Below, piece by piece: positions 24,166 through 34,592 of a stretch of DNA of 64,000 bases. How positions within the stretch are numbered: the stretch's first letter is position 1; each line of letters opens with the position of its first letter. The notes under the pieces were generated by a model. That model was not told the origin of the DNA and ran no database searches. It was given only the letters and a program-made list of their open reading frames with translations. The stretch lies in the NCBI GenBank assembly GCA_947650285.1, contig CANTFL010001429.1:708293-772292 (forward strand), in the 5' to 3' direction. Made by a program: the position numbers and the translations under genes. The DNA is from Hyaloperonospora brassicae (taxonomy: Eukaryota; Oomycota; Peronosporomycetes; Peronosporales; Peronosporaceae).

Positions 24166-25218
24166 ATGCGCGTACTATACCTCGCCACGACCTGCAGCAC
24201 TTTTGTCGTCGGACATGCGGATACTTTCCTTGTCGTCGATGGTCAAGTAAATGCTACTCCCACTACTCAAAGCACCTTTCCGCGTCTTTACGGGACCGTG
24301 GCACACTCGAACACTCCGAGAGTTCTATTGTCGGACGACCTTGTGGGTGATGGGGTCACCCACGCAGACCGAGACACCGAAGAGCGGGTGTCGTTTCCGT
24401 GGATGCGACTGACCGATTCGATGCTGGCGTCTCGTCAGCGAGAGTGGCAACACTTAGGCTTAGACGCCGATGCCGTCTTTCAGCGAATTTGTGTCCATTC
24501 ATCAATAGGTGCCGACAAACGAGCCCTCCGGGTCTGGCTGGAGCACGTCCAGTGGATCAGGGACGACAATGCGCGCAGAGGGCTCAGAGATAAACGAGCT
24601 ACGCGCAGCGACCACCTGGCTGCATTGGAGATATTGCAAAGGCATTGGTCACTCGAAAACGTCGCGGAAGAGTTGGTTAGGGCGTTGGGCTACGAGAGTG
24701 TCAAAAACGACGTCAAAGCGATGCTGAGGATTGTAGCCGATGATCTTCCAGCCTCCTCGGTCGCGTTACCGAAGAAGATGGAGGAGCTGAAAGTGACCCC
24801 CGAAGACGCCTTCGGCATTCTCGGCTTAGCTCGTTCCAATGCGCTTGTTGACCACCCAGGTGCTGTAATCCAGTGGCTCAGGCGAATCATACTGCTAAGC
24901 AAAAGGAGTGCCGCCGAACGGACGAAGAAGATGATAAAAGACCAAAGGATGATGTGGTGGAAGTGGCGTCGTGTGGCTGCTTCAAACGAGAGGAGCACGA
25001 ATGCGTTTGTTGCTAAAAAAGCGACAGAGCGTTTGCTCAAAACGAACGGATACGGCGAAGTAGGCTTTTTTCTCAGCATGGTTGAGAGCGTACCAGACAT
25101 GAAGGCGTTTGCCACGACAATGCGTCAGTGTATACTGAGGGAACAACAGGCGGAGGAGGAGTATCAGATGATCATGGTCTCACTATTACATGCGATGGTT
25201 CGGAACGGTTTCGACTAG
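24166..25218 (+). CDS. secreted RxLR-like effector with EER motif and WY-type repeats
   Basis: The product is 350 residues and intronless. The start chosen is the ATG at 24166 because it gives a short hydrophobic N-terminus (residues 1 to about 20), a plausible signal peptide. The in-frame ATG at 24016 would bury it. RVLL at residues 52-55 sits where RxLR is expected, and DTEER at 70-74 is a good dEER motif. The final Arg of RxLR is replaced by Leu. The body is alpha-helical and fits WY modules: ALRVWLEHVQW, VTPEDAFGILGL and VIQWLRRI show the usual spacing of conserved Trp and hydrophobic residues. Such proteins are secreted by oomycetes and act inside plant cells. The host target is unknown. 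It lies at the border of a gene-poor tract, the usual setting for effectors, and ends tail to tail with the phosphatase gene. Confidence 0.8.
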   Translation: MRVLYLATTCSTFVVGHADTFLVVDGQVNATPTTQSTFPRLYGTVAHSNTPRVLLSDDLVGDGVTHADRDTEERVSFPWMRLTDSMLASRQREWQHLGLDADAVFQRICVHSSIGADKRALRVWLEHVQWIRDDNARRGLRDKRATRSDHLAALEILQRHWSLENVAEELVRALGYESVKNDVKAMLRIVADDLPASSVALPKKMEELKVTPEDAFGILGLARSNALVDHPGAVIQWLRRIILLSKRSAAERTKKMIKDQRMMWWKWRRVAASNERSTNAFVAKKATERLLKTNGYGEVGFFLSMVESVPDMKAFATTMRQCILREQQAEEEYQMIMVSLLHAMVRNGFD

Positions 25219-25550
25219 TACTTTTCACGGCTCAGTCGAAGTGTTCTTCCGTGAGGAAGACGATGGACCAACAAGTAGCTGCAACAGAGAAACTTATTCA
25301 AAACTGACTGCGTTAGCCTTCCCAAATCTGCACGCATGACTTGCTCAGTCAGGATCCTACTTGTGACCAAGTTGTGCGTACCATAGCATCATACAGTACG
25401 CCACATAAAAATCTACACCGCTCCCGTTCCTTGCCACTTAACATTTACATCTTGGCGTGGTCGAACGTTTCCACGCTCATTCTTCGTCTGCTCCACACTT
25501 CACAGCGTCGTATAGTCCTTACGATCTCCTTCGTTCACGACACACTCTTC

Positions 25551-28500
25551 TTAGGTTTTGCCAGACTTGTACGTACCGCCTGGCGGTTTGTAGCACTCAG
25601 GTAACATCTTCCGTTGCACCTCATTGAAGGCAAACTTGTCTGCTCTCGTGTTCATAAAGACGTTGCGACGACGAACGCCATAGAGTCGCATGTTGGCACA
25701 AAGCGCAGCACCTTGAGAAGCGTGAAGCTCACTGCGCAGCAGTCGCGTCTGCTCCAGCGTCACGGACATTGCCGTACGGTCCTTCCCACTCTTACAACAC
25801 GTCACACGCGCTCCGCCCAAAGCTCTGCAAAAGTCGGAAGAATCCATCAAGAGCGCCACGTTCTTCTTGTACTGGCTCGTAGAGGAGCAAATGTGGTGCT
25901 CAATCTGAACCAGTAGATCGTCCAAAGCCCGGAGGTCGTGTCGGTCGATTGCCGTGGCTGCAGCTGCATCAGTATCTCCACCAGCAGCTAGCGGCGCTCC
26001 ACTGTTGGCTCGCACTCGACGGCTATCTCGAGTACGGGTCGCCATCTCGTCGATGCGCAAGTGGCGATACAGCGCATAGATACGCTTCAGCTCCTGCAAG
26101 TTCTCCCGGTTGACGCGTTCTTGCAGCTTGACGGCACTCGACTTGTAAGCATGCACAAGACTCTGCTTCTCATTCACTCCCTGCGAAAACAGCACGCAGC
26201 GCACGTGAACGGTGCCGTCACCCGATGCCAGAGACTGTGGCAGCACAGACATGTGGCTATTGTCGATACCTATTGTCAACAGAAAGCAGTGATGATCGTT
26301 CGCGGTGGACCCCGGCGGCGTATACTTTCGCAACGAAAAGAACGAACCCGTGGTCGGGTGCCGGCGGAACTGAATAAATACGTTGCGCAACCATCGCGCC
26401 CCCGCAGCAAAGTCCTCCAGCATGCCGTACTCTTTGCCTTGGGTACTCAACAAGGACTCGAAATTCATGAGGTAACCAAACTTTGGGGCACGATCGAGCT
26501 GGGCTTGATGCAGAGCGCTCCCGTTGAGCGCCAGGTCCAATGAAGCGAGTACACAGGCCGCTGTCGCCGACAAAATCTGGCTGCCAATTACAGACAAGCG
26601 GTCCTGGAGCTCGAGGCGCAGCTTAAATGCTGTCAATGTATCGTCACATTGTACCGCAGACCCGTTGCTGTTTCCTCCTTTGGAAGCCGACACCGGGGAA
26701 GTCGGTCTCTGGGAACTGCCTTCATACTTGCTGTCCAGACCGTCACCATCTACCGCACCATTTGGGCTGGCGATCATAATCGGAACCGAAGCAGGATAGC
26801 CGCCATTCGCAAACCCCTTTGTATGAGCAGCTGGACAGCCCATTGTCATTGTATGCCACACGAATGGCCGCGACGAAGCAGCTGCGCTCGGTCCGCTGAG
26901 ACTTGGGTCGTTTTGCGTGGGCGGCTTGTACGTACAGAGAAACTGGTCCTGCATATTCGTAGGCAAAAACTGCCACAAGTTCAGGTTCTTGTACGTGCTC
27001 CGCTTGAACGGCGCTACTGAATTAGTGTCCCCATTCCTCGTCGACGCTGTACCTGCCCCTGCAGCGTTCGACCCAGGCGATGGATCGCGCTCATTTGCGA
27101 TCGAAATCATACCTGCGCGCTTGGCTGCCATAAAGAATCTGCCATCCTCTTGCTCAACTAGCAACCGCTTCTCCTGCTGGATAAGGAACTGACGCTGCTT
27201 CAGGTACTCCTCCTGCTTCTTCCGCAAGAACTCTAGTTCCACGTGCAGCCGCTCATTGTCGCGCGGCTGTGCGGCGTTCATAACCACTTGTTTCTGAAGC
27301 CACCGGGAGCGCTCAAGCGCTTGTTCCTCGAGGAAATCCAGATACGCTACCGGCAATGCAAATGTACTCCGTGGTACGCGCAAAATCTCATCCACTGCCA
27401 CGTACCGCAAGTTACCACACGGAGCTTCACTTGACATTCCTTCGTCAACGCCCGACATAAATGTGTCGTTTTCCATGAAGGTGCGCACGTCGCTGCCACG
27501 GACGTGTCCCGGAAACTCCATACTTGTGTCAGTAGTCAGCTTGCTGGCAGTCTCCCGACCAGGCGCGAGTGCCGATGGGATAAGGTACTTGGCATTGGCC
27601 ATGTCTACGCCTGTCGTGGGAAGCACACTTTGCGGTGGTACGGAGCGGAAAGCATGCACCACCAGCTGCATGCTCTCGCTATCGACCGCAGGAGTCATAC
27701 TCGACCCACTTCCAGTCAACATCGGATCGATAGTCTCTCCGTTGTTCAGTTTCTTTTGCTGCGGCACTGGAGAATTTGCTGCGAGCGAGTCCCTTGACGC
27801 TGTGCCGACATCAGTGATCGAAACAGCACAAGGCCTGGAGCCCAGCAGCTGATCGTCCAGAAGACAGTGTCCTACTCCATACGTCCCGTGACTGGTTCCC
27901 GGACTTTGCGTCAACTGCGACTTGCACAACGTCAGCCGCAACTCGTCGTATCGTTCCAGCTCTGCTGTCATCACAATCGAGAACGGCATAGGCGTCTGCC
28001 CTCCTGCGGCATTTGAGGCCGCTCCACACGCCTCCACAAGTGTCGTCAACTTCACGACATCGGTCACTCCAAGGTCCACGAACGTCTTAGTGGCGCAATT
28101 GTAGCCACTCACGACCACAAAGCAGCCCGTGCGGTCTTTCTCTTTGTCGGCATCCGATAACTGCTCGACTGAGCGTGCCAGTTTACAGCGTCGGCCCATG
28201 AGCACCGACACGGACAAATCATATAGCTGTCCACTGTCTTGTGGCACTGGCGAGTCATCGACCGTCAGACGTCGCGGTCGTCCCAAGCACGTGTCCATTT
28301 CATCAGCCACACTGTGGTCCGCGTCGTCCCCCATGTTCTGAGACGACACACTCGTTTCCCCCACATCAGTCAGTCGTGTTATTCCCACTGCTTCCCAGAG
28401 CGACGAACGTCGATTCTCCAGCGCTCCCGGGACGCTCGAAACCGACGTATTGACAGAGAACTTTGACGCGCGAATCGTATCAGCGAGTGCTTGACACGAG

Positions 28501-29026
28501 TCAATCCATCGTCGCTGCGACTCGCGACTGTCTGCTTCAAGCAACAGCGTATGTGCTTCCGATCGAATTTGGAACCGAAACGGGGCGAGGCCATTGCTAC
28601 TGCGGTCCAACACGATCGTGTCTTCGGTGATTGCAATCTCGCCCAGTAACTCGAGCTTGTCTTCCGACGTGAAGTAGCACAAGCTCGGGCAGTCACTGCG
28701 CAAAATGCAGAACCGCGTCTTCCAGTTCCGACGCCAACTCCCTTGTTTCGTCAGCGTGCCAGCGTAGAGCACGTCTTTTGCCGTAAACGTCGGCGGTGGG
28801 GCAATCGGACGCCTCCGTGTGCTGCAGTGCGTCACGCCCGACGTGCGCGTTTTCGCCGTGTGCTTTCCGCGATGCCGCAGCGCGCTGAGAACCTTTGAGC
28901 GCTCTTTCGGCTCAAACACCGCCGTGTGCAACTTGCCAATCGGAAGGCAAAGCTGCGCAGCGCGAGACGCAGTCGATTGCTGCATCAGCAAACAACACAC
29001 ACACACACAACACAAACACACAGACA

Positions 29027-29082
<56 letters not shown>

Positions 29083-29481
29083 GACGACAGCCCCAGTCAG
29101 CAAGCAGAAAGACTCGAGAGAAGACTCGGGAGACTCAGCCGAAGACTGTACCAACGTCTCGTGCGGGTCGGGCGCGGCCGAGTCCATCGAGGACGACGTG
29201 TCGTGCAGCGTACTGAGGAACTCGTCGCTCGGTGCCCCAACTGGCCGCGCAGTGGGCGTCCGGTCCTCGAGCACGGGCGACCGCGAAGGCCCATGCGGCG
29301 GCGGCGGTCCGTCGCGCGCCATAAAGAACGTGCGCAGACTCAACGGGTACGAGTCGTAGATAGTCGTCGCGCCGGTGGCCGACAGGGCGCGGGCTCGAGC
29401 CGTCGAAGAGGCCATCGGTCGCGCGCGGGCCGCCGAGCGCAGTGCGCTGCGTCGTCTGTCGGTCGCCGCTGTCGTCGTCAC
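25551..29481 (-). CDS. PH-domain INPP4-type phosphatidylinositol-3,4-bisphosphate 4-phosphatase
   Basis: This phosphatase probably removes the 4-phosphate from PI(3,4)P2 on endosomal or plasma membranes. There are two exons: 29089-29481 (131 codons) and 25551-28979. They are joined across a 109-nt phase-0 intron (GTCGTC..ATGCAG) that holds a long GA/CT microsatellite. An alternative donor three bases further into the intron (29085) would add one Val. The product is about 1,273 residues. Residues about 200-300 form a PH domain (VLYAGTLTKQGSWRRNWKTR ... RWIDSC). Near the C-terminus, CCKSGKDRTAMSVTLEQ (Cys about 1193, Arg about 1199) is the CX5R catalytic loop in the form typical of INPP4. It is followed by MRLYGVRRRN, KFAFNEVQ and a PPGGTY tail, also family-typical. 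Animal INPP4 proteins start with a C2 domain. A PH domain here is a different membrane-targeting arrangement. Several low-complexity Ser/Ala/Gly linkers occur in the middle. Confidence 0.87.
29030..29080. repeat. (GA)n microsatellite inside the phosphatase intron
   Basis: About 50 bp of uninterrupted GA dinucleotides on the plus strand (CT on the coding strand), next to ACACAC runs at about 28996-29030. Read on the coding strand it provides a long polypyrimidine tract between donor and acceptor of the single intron. Spurious frames through it encode Arg-Glu or Ser-Leu repeats. Confidence 0.95.
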
Positions 29482-32351
29482 TCGCGTCGCAGAGTGCGAG
29501 AAGGTCAGATGTCTGCGCGAGAGAGCGCGAGGGATGGGGCGAACTGAGACACGCGCCTACGTACGTGAGGGTATGTGTGTGTGTGTGTACACACACCCAG
29601 ACAGACCATATGTATTTATATGTTTATATATGTATTTATATGTACAGATCTATGTGTATATATATGTGTGTATATGTACACTTTGGGGGGCCGCATCCGT
29701 TTTTTGGTAGCGGACCGCTTGATCCACTTGATGTTTGTAGGGCGCGCGTCTTTTTTGCACGACTGCCGGGCAAAAGGCGTCTGTCATAACGGCAGCCAGC
29801 AAGCGACGGGACGGGACGGCTCAGGGCGGTCGGTGTGGTGTGGTGTGGTGTGGCTGCCGGCGGACGGCAGTGTTTGCCAGTACGAAACCGCGACGCGGAT
29901 GGGTTGGGAACGGGCCGCTATCGCAATAGCGAAAAGTGAGGCACAGCAATGACACGCGGCGGTGGCCTTGTGGTCGCGTCATTGAGGAAAAACGATACAC
30001 GACGACGACACGTCGGTGGAGCTGAGTCGATCACGTGCACGCACGCACGCACGCACGTAGACAGACACACAGACACCGACACACTCTCTCTATCGTGTCG
30101 TGGAGCAGACGGCGCCCTCTGGCCACGTTTTGGTAGTAGCTGGAGGTAGTTTGGGAGAGCCAGTGTCGATGCGGTCACTCGGGACGTTCGCGTGCGCTTT
30201 TCCAGTGAGCGCATGACTTTGTGCGAGACAGCTGCTGACCGCGTCGCAAGTCGCCACGCGACTCGTCCAGAGTGTAACGCCTCGAACGGGCGCGGGATCG
30301 ACAGGTTGTAACGCTCGTGGGGCGACTAGTCAGCAGGCACTCGTTTCGAAGTGCGACGTGCGACCTGCGCTGGCGACGGTCTCTGTACCGGCTCATCACT
30401 TTCGGACCAGACCGATGAGCCAGGTACAGTCTCCGTGCAGACCTTAGTGGCGGTGACGAAGGCTGATTGCGGTGGCTGTCGCATGGTCACTGTCAACAAC
30501 AGCATGCTGTCCGTGTATTGCACAGTCCATACAACCTGCAACAAAAGCCGTCCACTGCAACTCACTTCGGTGCTGTCCCATCGAAACAGAATGTGTCGAT
30601 GCTGTACAAATGGCGGCTCGGCCGTTGCTTGTCCGTGGCGTGACCACGCGTCCCGTCGAGCTAATGACGCTGTCGCCGTCCATGTCGTGCGTGTCGACAG
30701 CGCTGTCAGCTCACGAGCGTATGGACACTCCAGCAGACTTCGCTATTCTGTGCATGCGACTCTGATGCTGATGGCCACGACAAGGTCAATCTTTACCAGA
30801 CGTCGTTTTTCGCTGTTGCTCGAGCTCTTGGCGTCACTCCGATGTGTTCTTGTTGCGCTGTAACCGACGTCACTAGCGTCGTTTGCCTACCTCTTGTTCG
30901 GCCATCTGTCGCTTCGCTTCCGTCTAGTTGGGCGTCTTGCGGATGACCTGACGTCGAATGAAGTATGAGCTCTTGTCTTGGTCAATCATCACGGCCGAAT
31001 CTGTGTCGTAGCTAACAAGCGCAATTCTGCAACACGAACGCACACATGGATTGCAAATGGATAGAAGCGCAAAAAACACCCGCAGAAGTACGTTATTGCT
31101 CCGAGTTATCAAGCACATGAACACGATACCGTGCAAACTGCGTGAGGAATTTTTGCCGTTCTTTTATACAGAAGCGGTTTCTGCTTGTGCAAGTCGATGT
31201 AGGTCCACAGGCCTCTTACGATCTTTCCTCATCGTGAGCCTTATGCTCGAATGCTTCTTCGCGTCGTGCGGACCAGAGGTGGAAGACCGAATGTTGTGGG
31301 GCGCTCTAGATCAATTGACGAATCTGTTGAGCTTGCTCAGACGTCAAAGAGCCGACATCGTTGCCCAACATCTCCCTGACCTTCCCATTCTGTCCATTTG
31401 GAGTCAACACACCTTGAGATTCAGCCAGAGTGCTTTCCTATGCTAAGCGGATCCACAGTTAGCGTTGGTACGCTGACCTGTTTGATGCGTTTAAGGTGAT
31501 GGACCGTTTACTCAATTGCCATATATTTGTACAGTTGATCGACAATTCGGTGGTCAATTGCTTTCATGAAAAAAGGATGTGAAAGGAAGATATAAAAATT
31601 TATACGACATCAATCCGTTACCGCCACAGAGTTGGCGGCTACTAAATATTATCCACATATATCTTTTTTAACCTATGATTGTAAAATCCGTCTAACATCA
31701 AATATGCATCTAGAATCTATTGCATTTAAATTTGTGTGTACAGCACAATGAAATAAAATGTACAAATCCCGATTTAATATTGTCACTTTGTAATGGATGT
31801 AAGAAAAATCGGTGCGCTAAAAAAACATATGAGATGTTTTACATCTGATACGTTTTTCCTCTTTTTGAGTTATGGTTATCGTGATTGACCTAATTGGCAC
31901 AGCTACAACAGTTTCAGGAACCATATTTTTTTATCTCTTTTTCTCGAAAAGATAGAATCCAGCAGACAAGTATTAAAATAAGGAGTGAAAAACGGGGGAT
32001 ATTTTGTAATAATTGGGTTGCATGGTATCGTCTCCAACGTTTACATTCTGACTCATGTGCGCATTGCTTCAATAGTGTCGAACTTATATTCATTCGTTTG
32101 GACAAACCATCGATTGGACGTTATACACTGTATTTGTTACCGCAGGCCTGCTTTGTATTACTTACTTCACGCTTCTGAAGCCACGCCCGTCTGTATGATT
32201 ACGCGTGCGGACGAATGCTGAAAGGCAGAAATGGCCTGAGACTTGTCAAGTCAGCAGTGAGATCGCACAAATGACGAATCGCACGCGATAGTACGTGAGC
32301 AGAACGAGCATGATGGCGTCTTGTGCCGACATCGCAACATGCTTTTCGAGA
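29482..32351. other. microsatellite-rich intergenic tract with unassigned fragments
   Basis: 29570-29600 holds GT repeats with ACACAC, 29610-29675 TATATG-type repeats, 29833-29852 GTGTG repeats and 30039-30057 CGCA repeats. These lie upstream of the phosphatase start. Between 30.3 and 30.9 kb a plus-strand frame of 170 codons has no recognisable domain. At 30924-31027 (minus) a short frame preceded by TTGCAG and ending RRQVIRKTPN looks like a terminal exon, and 31300-31435 (minus) holds another short coding-like piece ending LTSEQAQQIRQLI. I could not join them into a gene. 31.5-32.3 kb is AT-rich and empty. Confidence 0.5.
30924..31027 (-). other. possible terminal exon or gene remnant
   Basis: A frame of about 34 codons begins right after a good acceptor (GTGTTGCAG) and ends at a TAG at 30924. 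It contains ALVSYDTDSAV and YFIRRQVIRK. No upstream exon with a matching donor was convincing, although another coding-like minus-strand stretch lies at 31300-31435. The protein family is not recognised. It could equally be chance. Confidence 0.25.
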
Positions 32352-34592
32352 TCACTCGCCCGAATCCTCGTCCGACTCGTCGTCATCGCCGCTGTCGTCG
32401 TCATCGCTGTCGGACTGCTGCAGCCAGTCAATAAACTCTTGCACGTCTTTCTGTGAGGCAGACGCAAGCGTGTCAACAGATGTTTCTGTAGCCTGCATGG
32501 TCTTGTGCCACTCCAAAATCACGTCCTCTCCTACCCACTCGAGGTCGTACACAGTCTGCAACAAAAAGCGGAACAACGGAAGCCACAACGTCCGACGTTC
32601 CTCTGGGGATGCACAATAGCTTTCCAGCGCATTCACGACGGCAAGTTGGTCTTCCTGCTCCACGATACAGCGCTGTATGACCGAGCTCCACCTCTGGAAA
32701 TTCGACCGCACATGACCCAAGATAGCCATTGCCGACTGCTCCTTACCCGTCGGGACCAGATCTAGAAGACCTGGCACGATCGCACCAATGACGTCGGCGA
32801 ACGATCGATTTTGCGCAAACTTGAAGCTTTTGATCTCCATAAAGAGATCATCCACATTGTGTCCAGCTGCGTCACCGGTGCATACATTCTCACGAACAAT
32901 CTGTTGGAAAGGCACTTCCAGCACTGTCGCGTTGGCGTCAGCAAGCAAGTCGTCACCGTCTTCGTCTTCCTCTCCAGAGGAGCTCAACGTGTCCCACTCC
33001 TCATAGCGGCGCATCGTTTTTTTCACAACATCACGCGCCCCGATAAGAGAGCACTTAAGTCTCTCCAAACGACGCGCCTGCTTTTGAACTCTCGCCGCGT
33101 CTTCGTCGAGCTTTTCGTCGTCGCTGTCCGACTCGACGTCAATGCCGTCGTCGTCTAGTGTCCAAATCCGTCCGACACCGCCAGTGCCAACGTCCTTCGA
33201 ATCCCATTGATCAGGTGCATCACTACCACTAACGGGCTCTTCTTCCTTTGCCACAGGACCCGCGTCGTCGTCCGAGAAGAACCCGTCATCCTCTACTGGC
33301 ACAAAGCTCTTGGTCACTTTCGTGAATGGCGGCAGCGAGAATCCTTCGCCAATAATGACACCAAACGAGAGCACGCAACCTTCTCCAATTATGGCCCCGC
33401 GTTTCACCACGACGCCGTCACACAAAATGGAGTCGGTCACAACTGCTCCGTCCTCTACCACCACACTCGACCATAGGTAGCTGCCGTCGATGGTCGCGTG
33501 TTCACCAATGATACAATTCTTGCCAATCGCACTCTTGCGCACGCGCGTGTGCTCTCCAATGGTCGTTCCTGCCCCCAATATGCACTCTCGCTGCACGTCG
33601 CACGTCCTTGCTAGCGACACATTGACGTCCTTGTAGCGCATGCCACGCAGGTACTCATAGTGCGTCACAGCGCCTGCCCCCAGATAATTTGCATCCGGCA
33701 CCATCGGGAACACCCAGCGCTGCAAAATCGCCTGCGAGACGCCTGCATATGTCCGCGGATCCATCACGCGCGCTGCAAACTCGTCCGTCACAATGTTCAC
33801 GTAGAACTTCTTGCCCAGTTCGTAATTCTGCACTTCATTGTGCAAAAAGTCCCGTCGCAATTCCTGGTAATCAAAATCTTCGGCAAACTTCAGCAGCACT
33901 TCCGACGAGCACACGTCAATGTAACAGTCCAGCAAGTCGCGGCGTAGCGCCAGCTGCGCGTGGTCTTGCAAGAACAAAGTGTCCAGCCGCGTGCTCGTGC
34001 GTTCGCGCTCGTTCTCGTACAAGACGAGCTGCGACGTCACGGCATCGACGCCCACAATCAGTGCGTCGTCCACTGGCCGGACACTGGTCGCCACGTTCGG
34101 CCGCAATTGCTTGAACAGACTCGTCATGATACAGTTACTGTCTGCCTTTGTGCGGCGTTTGTGGTCTCGAATGGCCGCTTGCAAGTCCACGTTGGCCACG
34201 ACGTCGCCGCTCATGAGCACGAACGGATTGCTCTGAACCAATTGGCGGCGGTCGAGTTCGCGCAGGGCGTCGCCGGCCGTGAGACAGGTCGGACTCGACA
34301 CGCACGTGACGCGCAGTCGCTGCGCCACTTGCGACGTGGTGGCCACGAACGCTTCCAATTGGTCGGCGTGCCGCGTGCAGAAAAGGAGCACTTCGGCCAC
34401 GCCCGACGCGGCGAGGAACTCGAGCACGTACTCGAGCATGGGCACGTTGGCCAGCGGCAGGAGCACCTTGGGCACCTCGAGCGTCACGGGGAGGAACGTC
34501 TGCGTGAACGAGTCGGCGAACACGACGGCCTGCAGCGGCGCGTCGCGGCGCGTGTCGTCAGTGGTGGACGGCGCAGCGCGACGGCGGGACAT
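32352..34592 (-). CDS. EIF2B5: translation initiation factor eIF2B subunit epsilon
   Basis: This is the catalytic subunit of the guanine-nucleotide exchange factor that recycles eIF2-GDP to eIF2-GTP in the cytosol, a main control point of translation. The product is 746 residues, uninterrupted. The ATG at 34592 was chosen because the conserved part starts soon after (PLQAVVFADSF, then LEVPKVLLPLANVPMLEY). The same frame is open to 34868, but that extension is low-complexity and unlike the family. Order of domains: nucleotidyltransferase-like N-terminal half, a left-handed beta-helix of hexapeptide repeats (LGAGTTIGEHTRV ... SAIGKNCIIGEHATIDGSY ... GAIIGEGCVL), an acidic linker, and a C-terminal W2/HEAT domain (TLWLPLFRFLLQ, then ILEWHKTMQ). 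The protein ends with the acidic tail typical of the epsilon catalytic end. Length is close to the usual 700-720. Confidence 0.93.
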   Translation of the reverse strand: MSRRRAAPSTTDDTRRDAPLQAVVFADSFTQTFLPVTLEVPKVLLPLANVPMLEYVLEFLAASGVAEVLLFCTRHADQLEAFVATTSQVAQRLRVTCVSSPTCLTAGDALRELDRRQLVQSNPFVLMSGDVVANVDLQAAIRDHKRRTKADSNCIMTSLFKQLRPNVATSVRPVDDALIVGVDAVTSQLVLYENERERTSTRLDTLFLQDHAQLALRRDLLDCYIDVCSSEVLLKFAEDFDYQELRRDFLHNEVQNYELGKKFYVNIVTDEFAARVMDPRTYAGVSQAILQRWVFPMVPDANYLGAGAVTHYEYLRGMRYKDVNVSLARTCDVQRECILGAGTTIGEHTRVRKSAIGKNCIIGEHATIDGSYLWSSVVVEDGAVVTDSILCDGVVVKRGAIIGEGCVLSFGVIIGEGFSLPPFTKVTKSFVPVEDDGFFSDDDAGPVAKEEEPVSGSDAPDQWDSKDVGTGGVGRIWTLDDDGIDVESDSDDEKLDEDAARVQKQARRLERLKCSLIGARDVVKKTMRRYEEWDTLSSSGEEDEDGDDLLADANATVLEVPFQQIVRENVCTGDAAGHNVDDLFMEIKSFKFAQNRSFADVIGAIVPGLLDLVPTGKEQSAMAILGHVRSNFQRWSSVIQRCIVEQEDQLAVVNALESYCASPEERRTLWLPLFRFLLQTVYDLEWVGEDVILEWHKTMQATETSVDTLASASQKDVQEFIDWLQQSDSDDDDSGDDDESDEDSGE

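Noticed and set aside
28819..29547. Plus-strand frame with a long Arg-Glu repeat
   Set aside because: The repeat is the GA microsatellite in the intron of the opposite-strand phosphatase.
30351..30863. Plus-strand frame of 170 codons
   Set aside because: No domain, no signal peptide and unusual amino-acid content. It competes with other frames of similar length in the same stretch.
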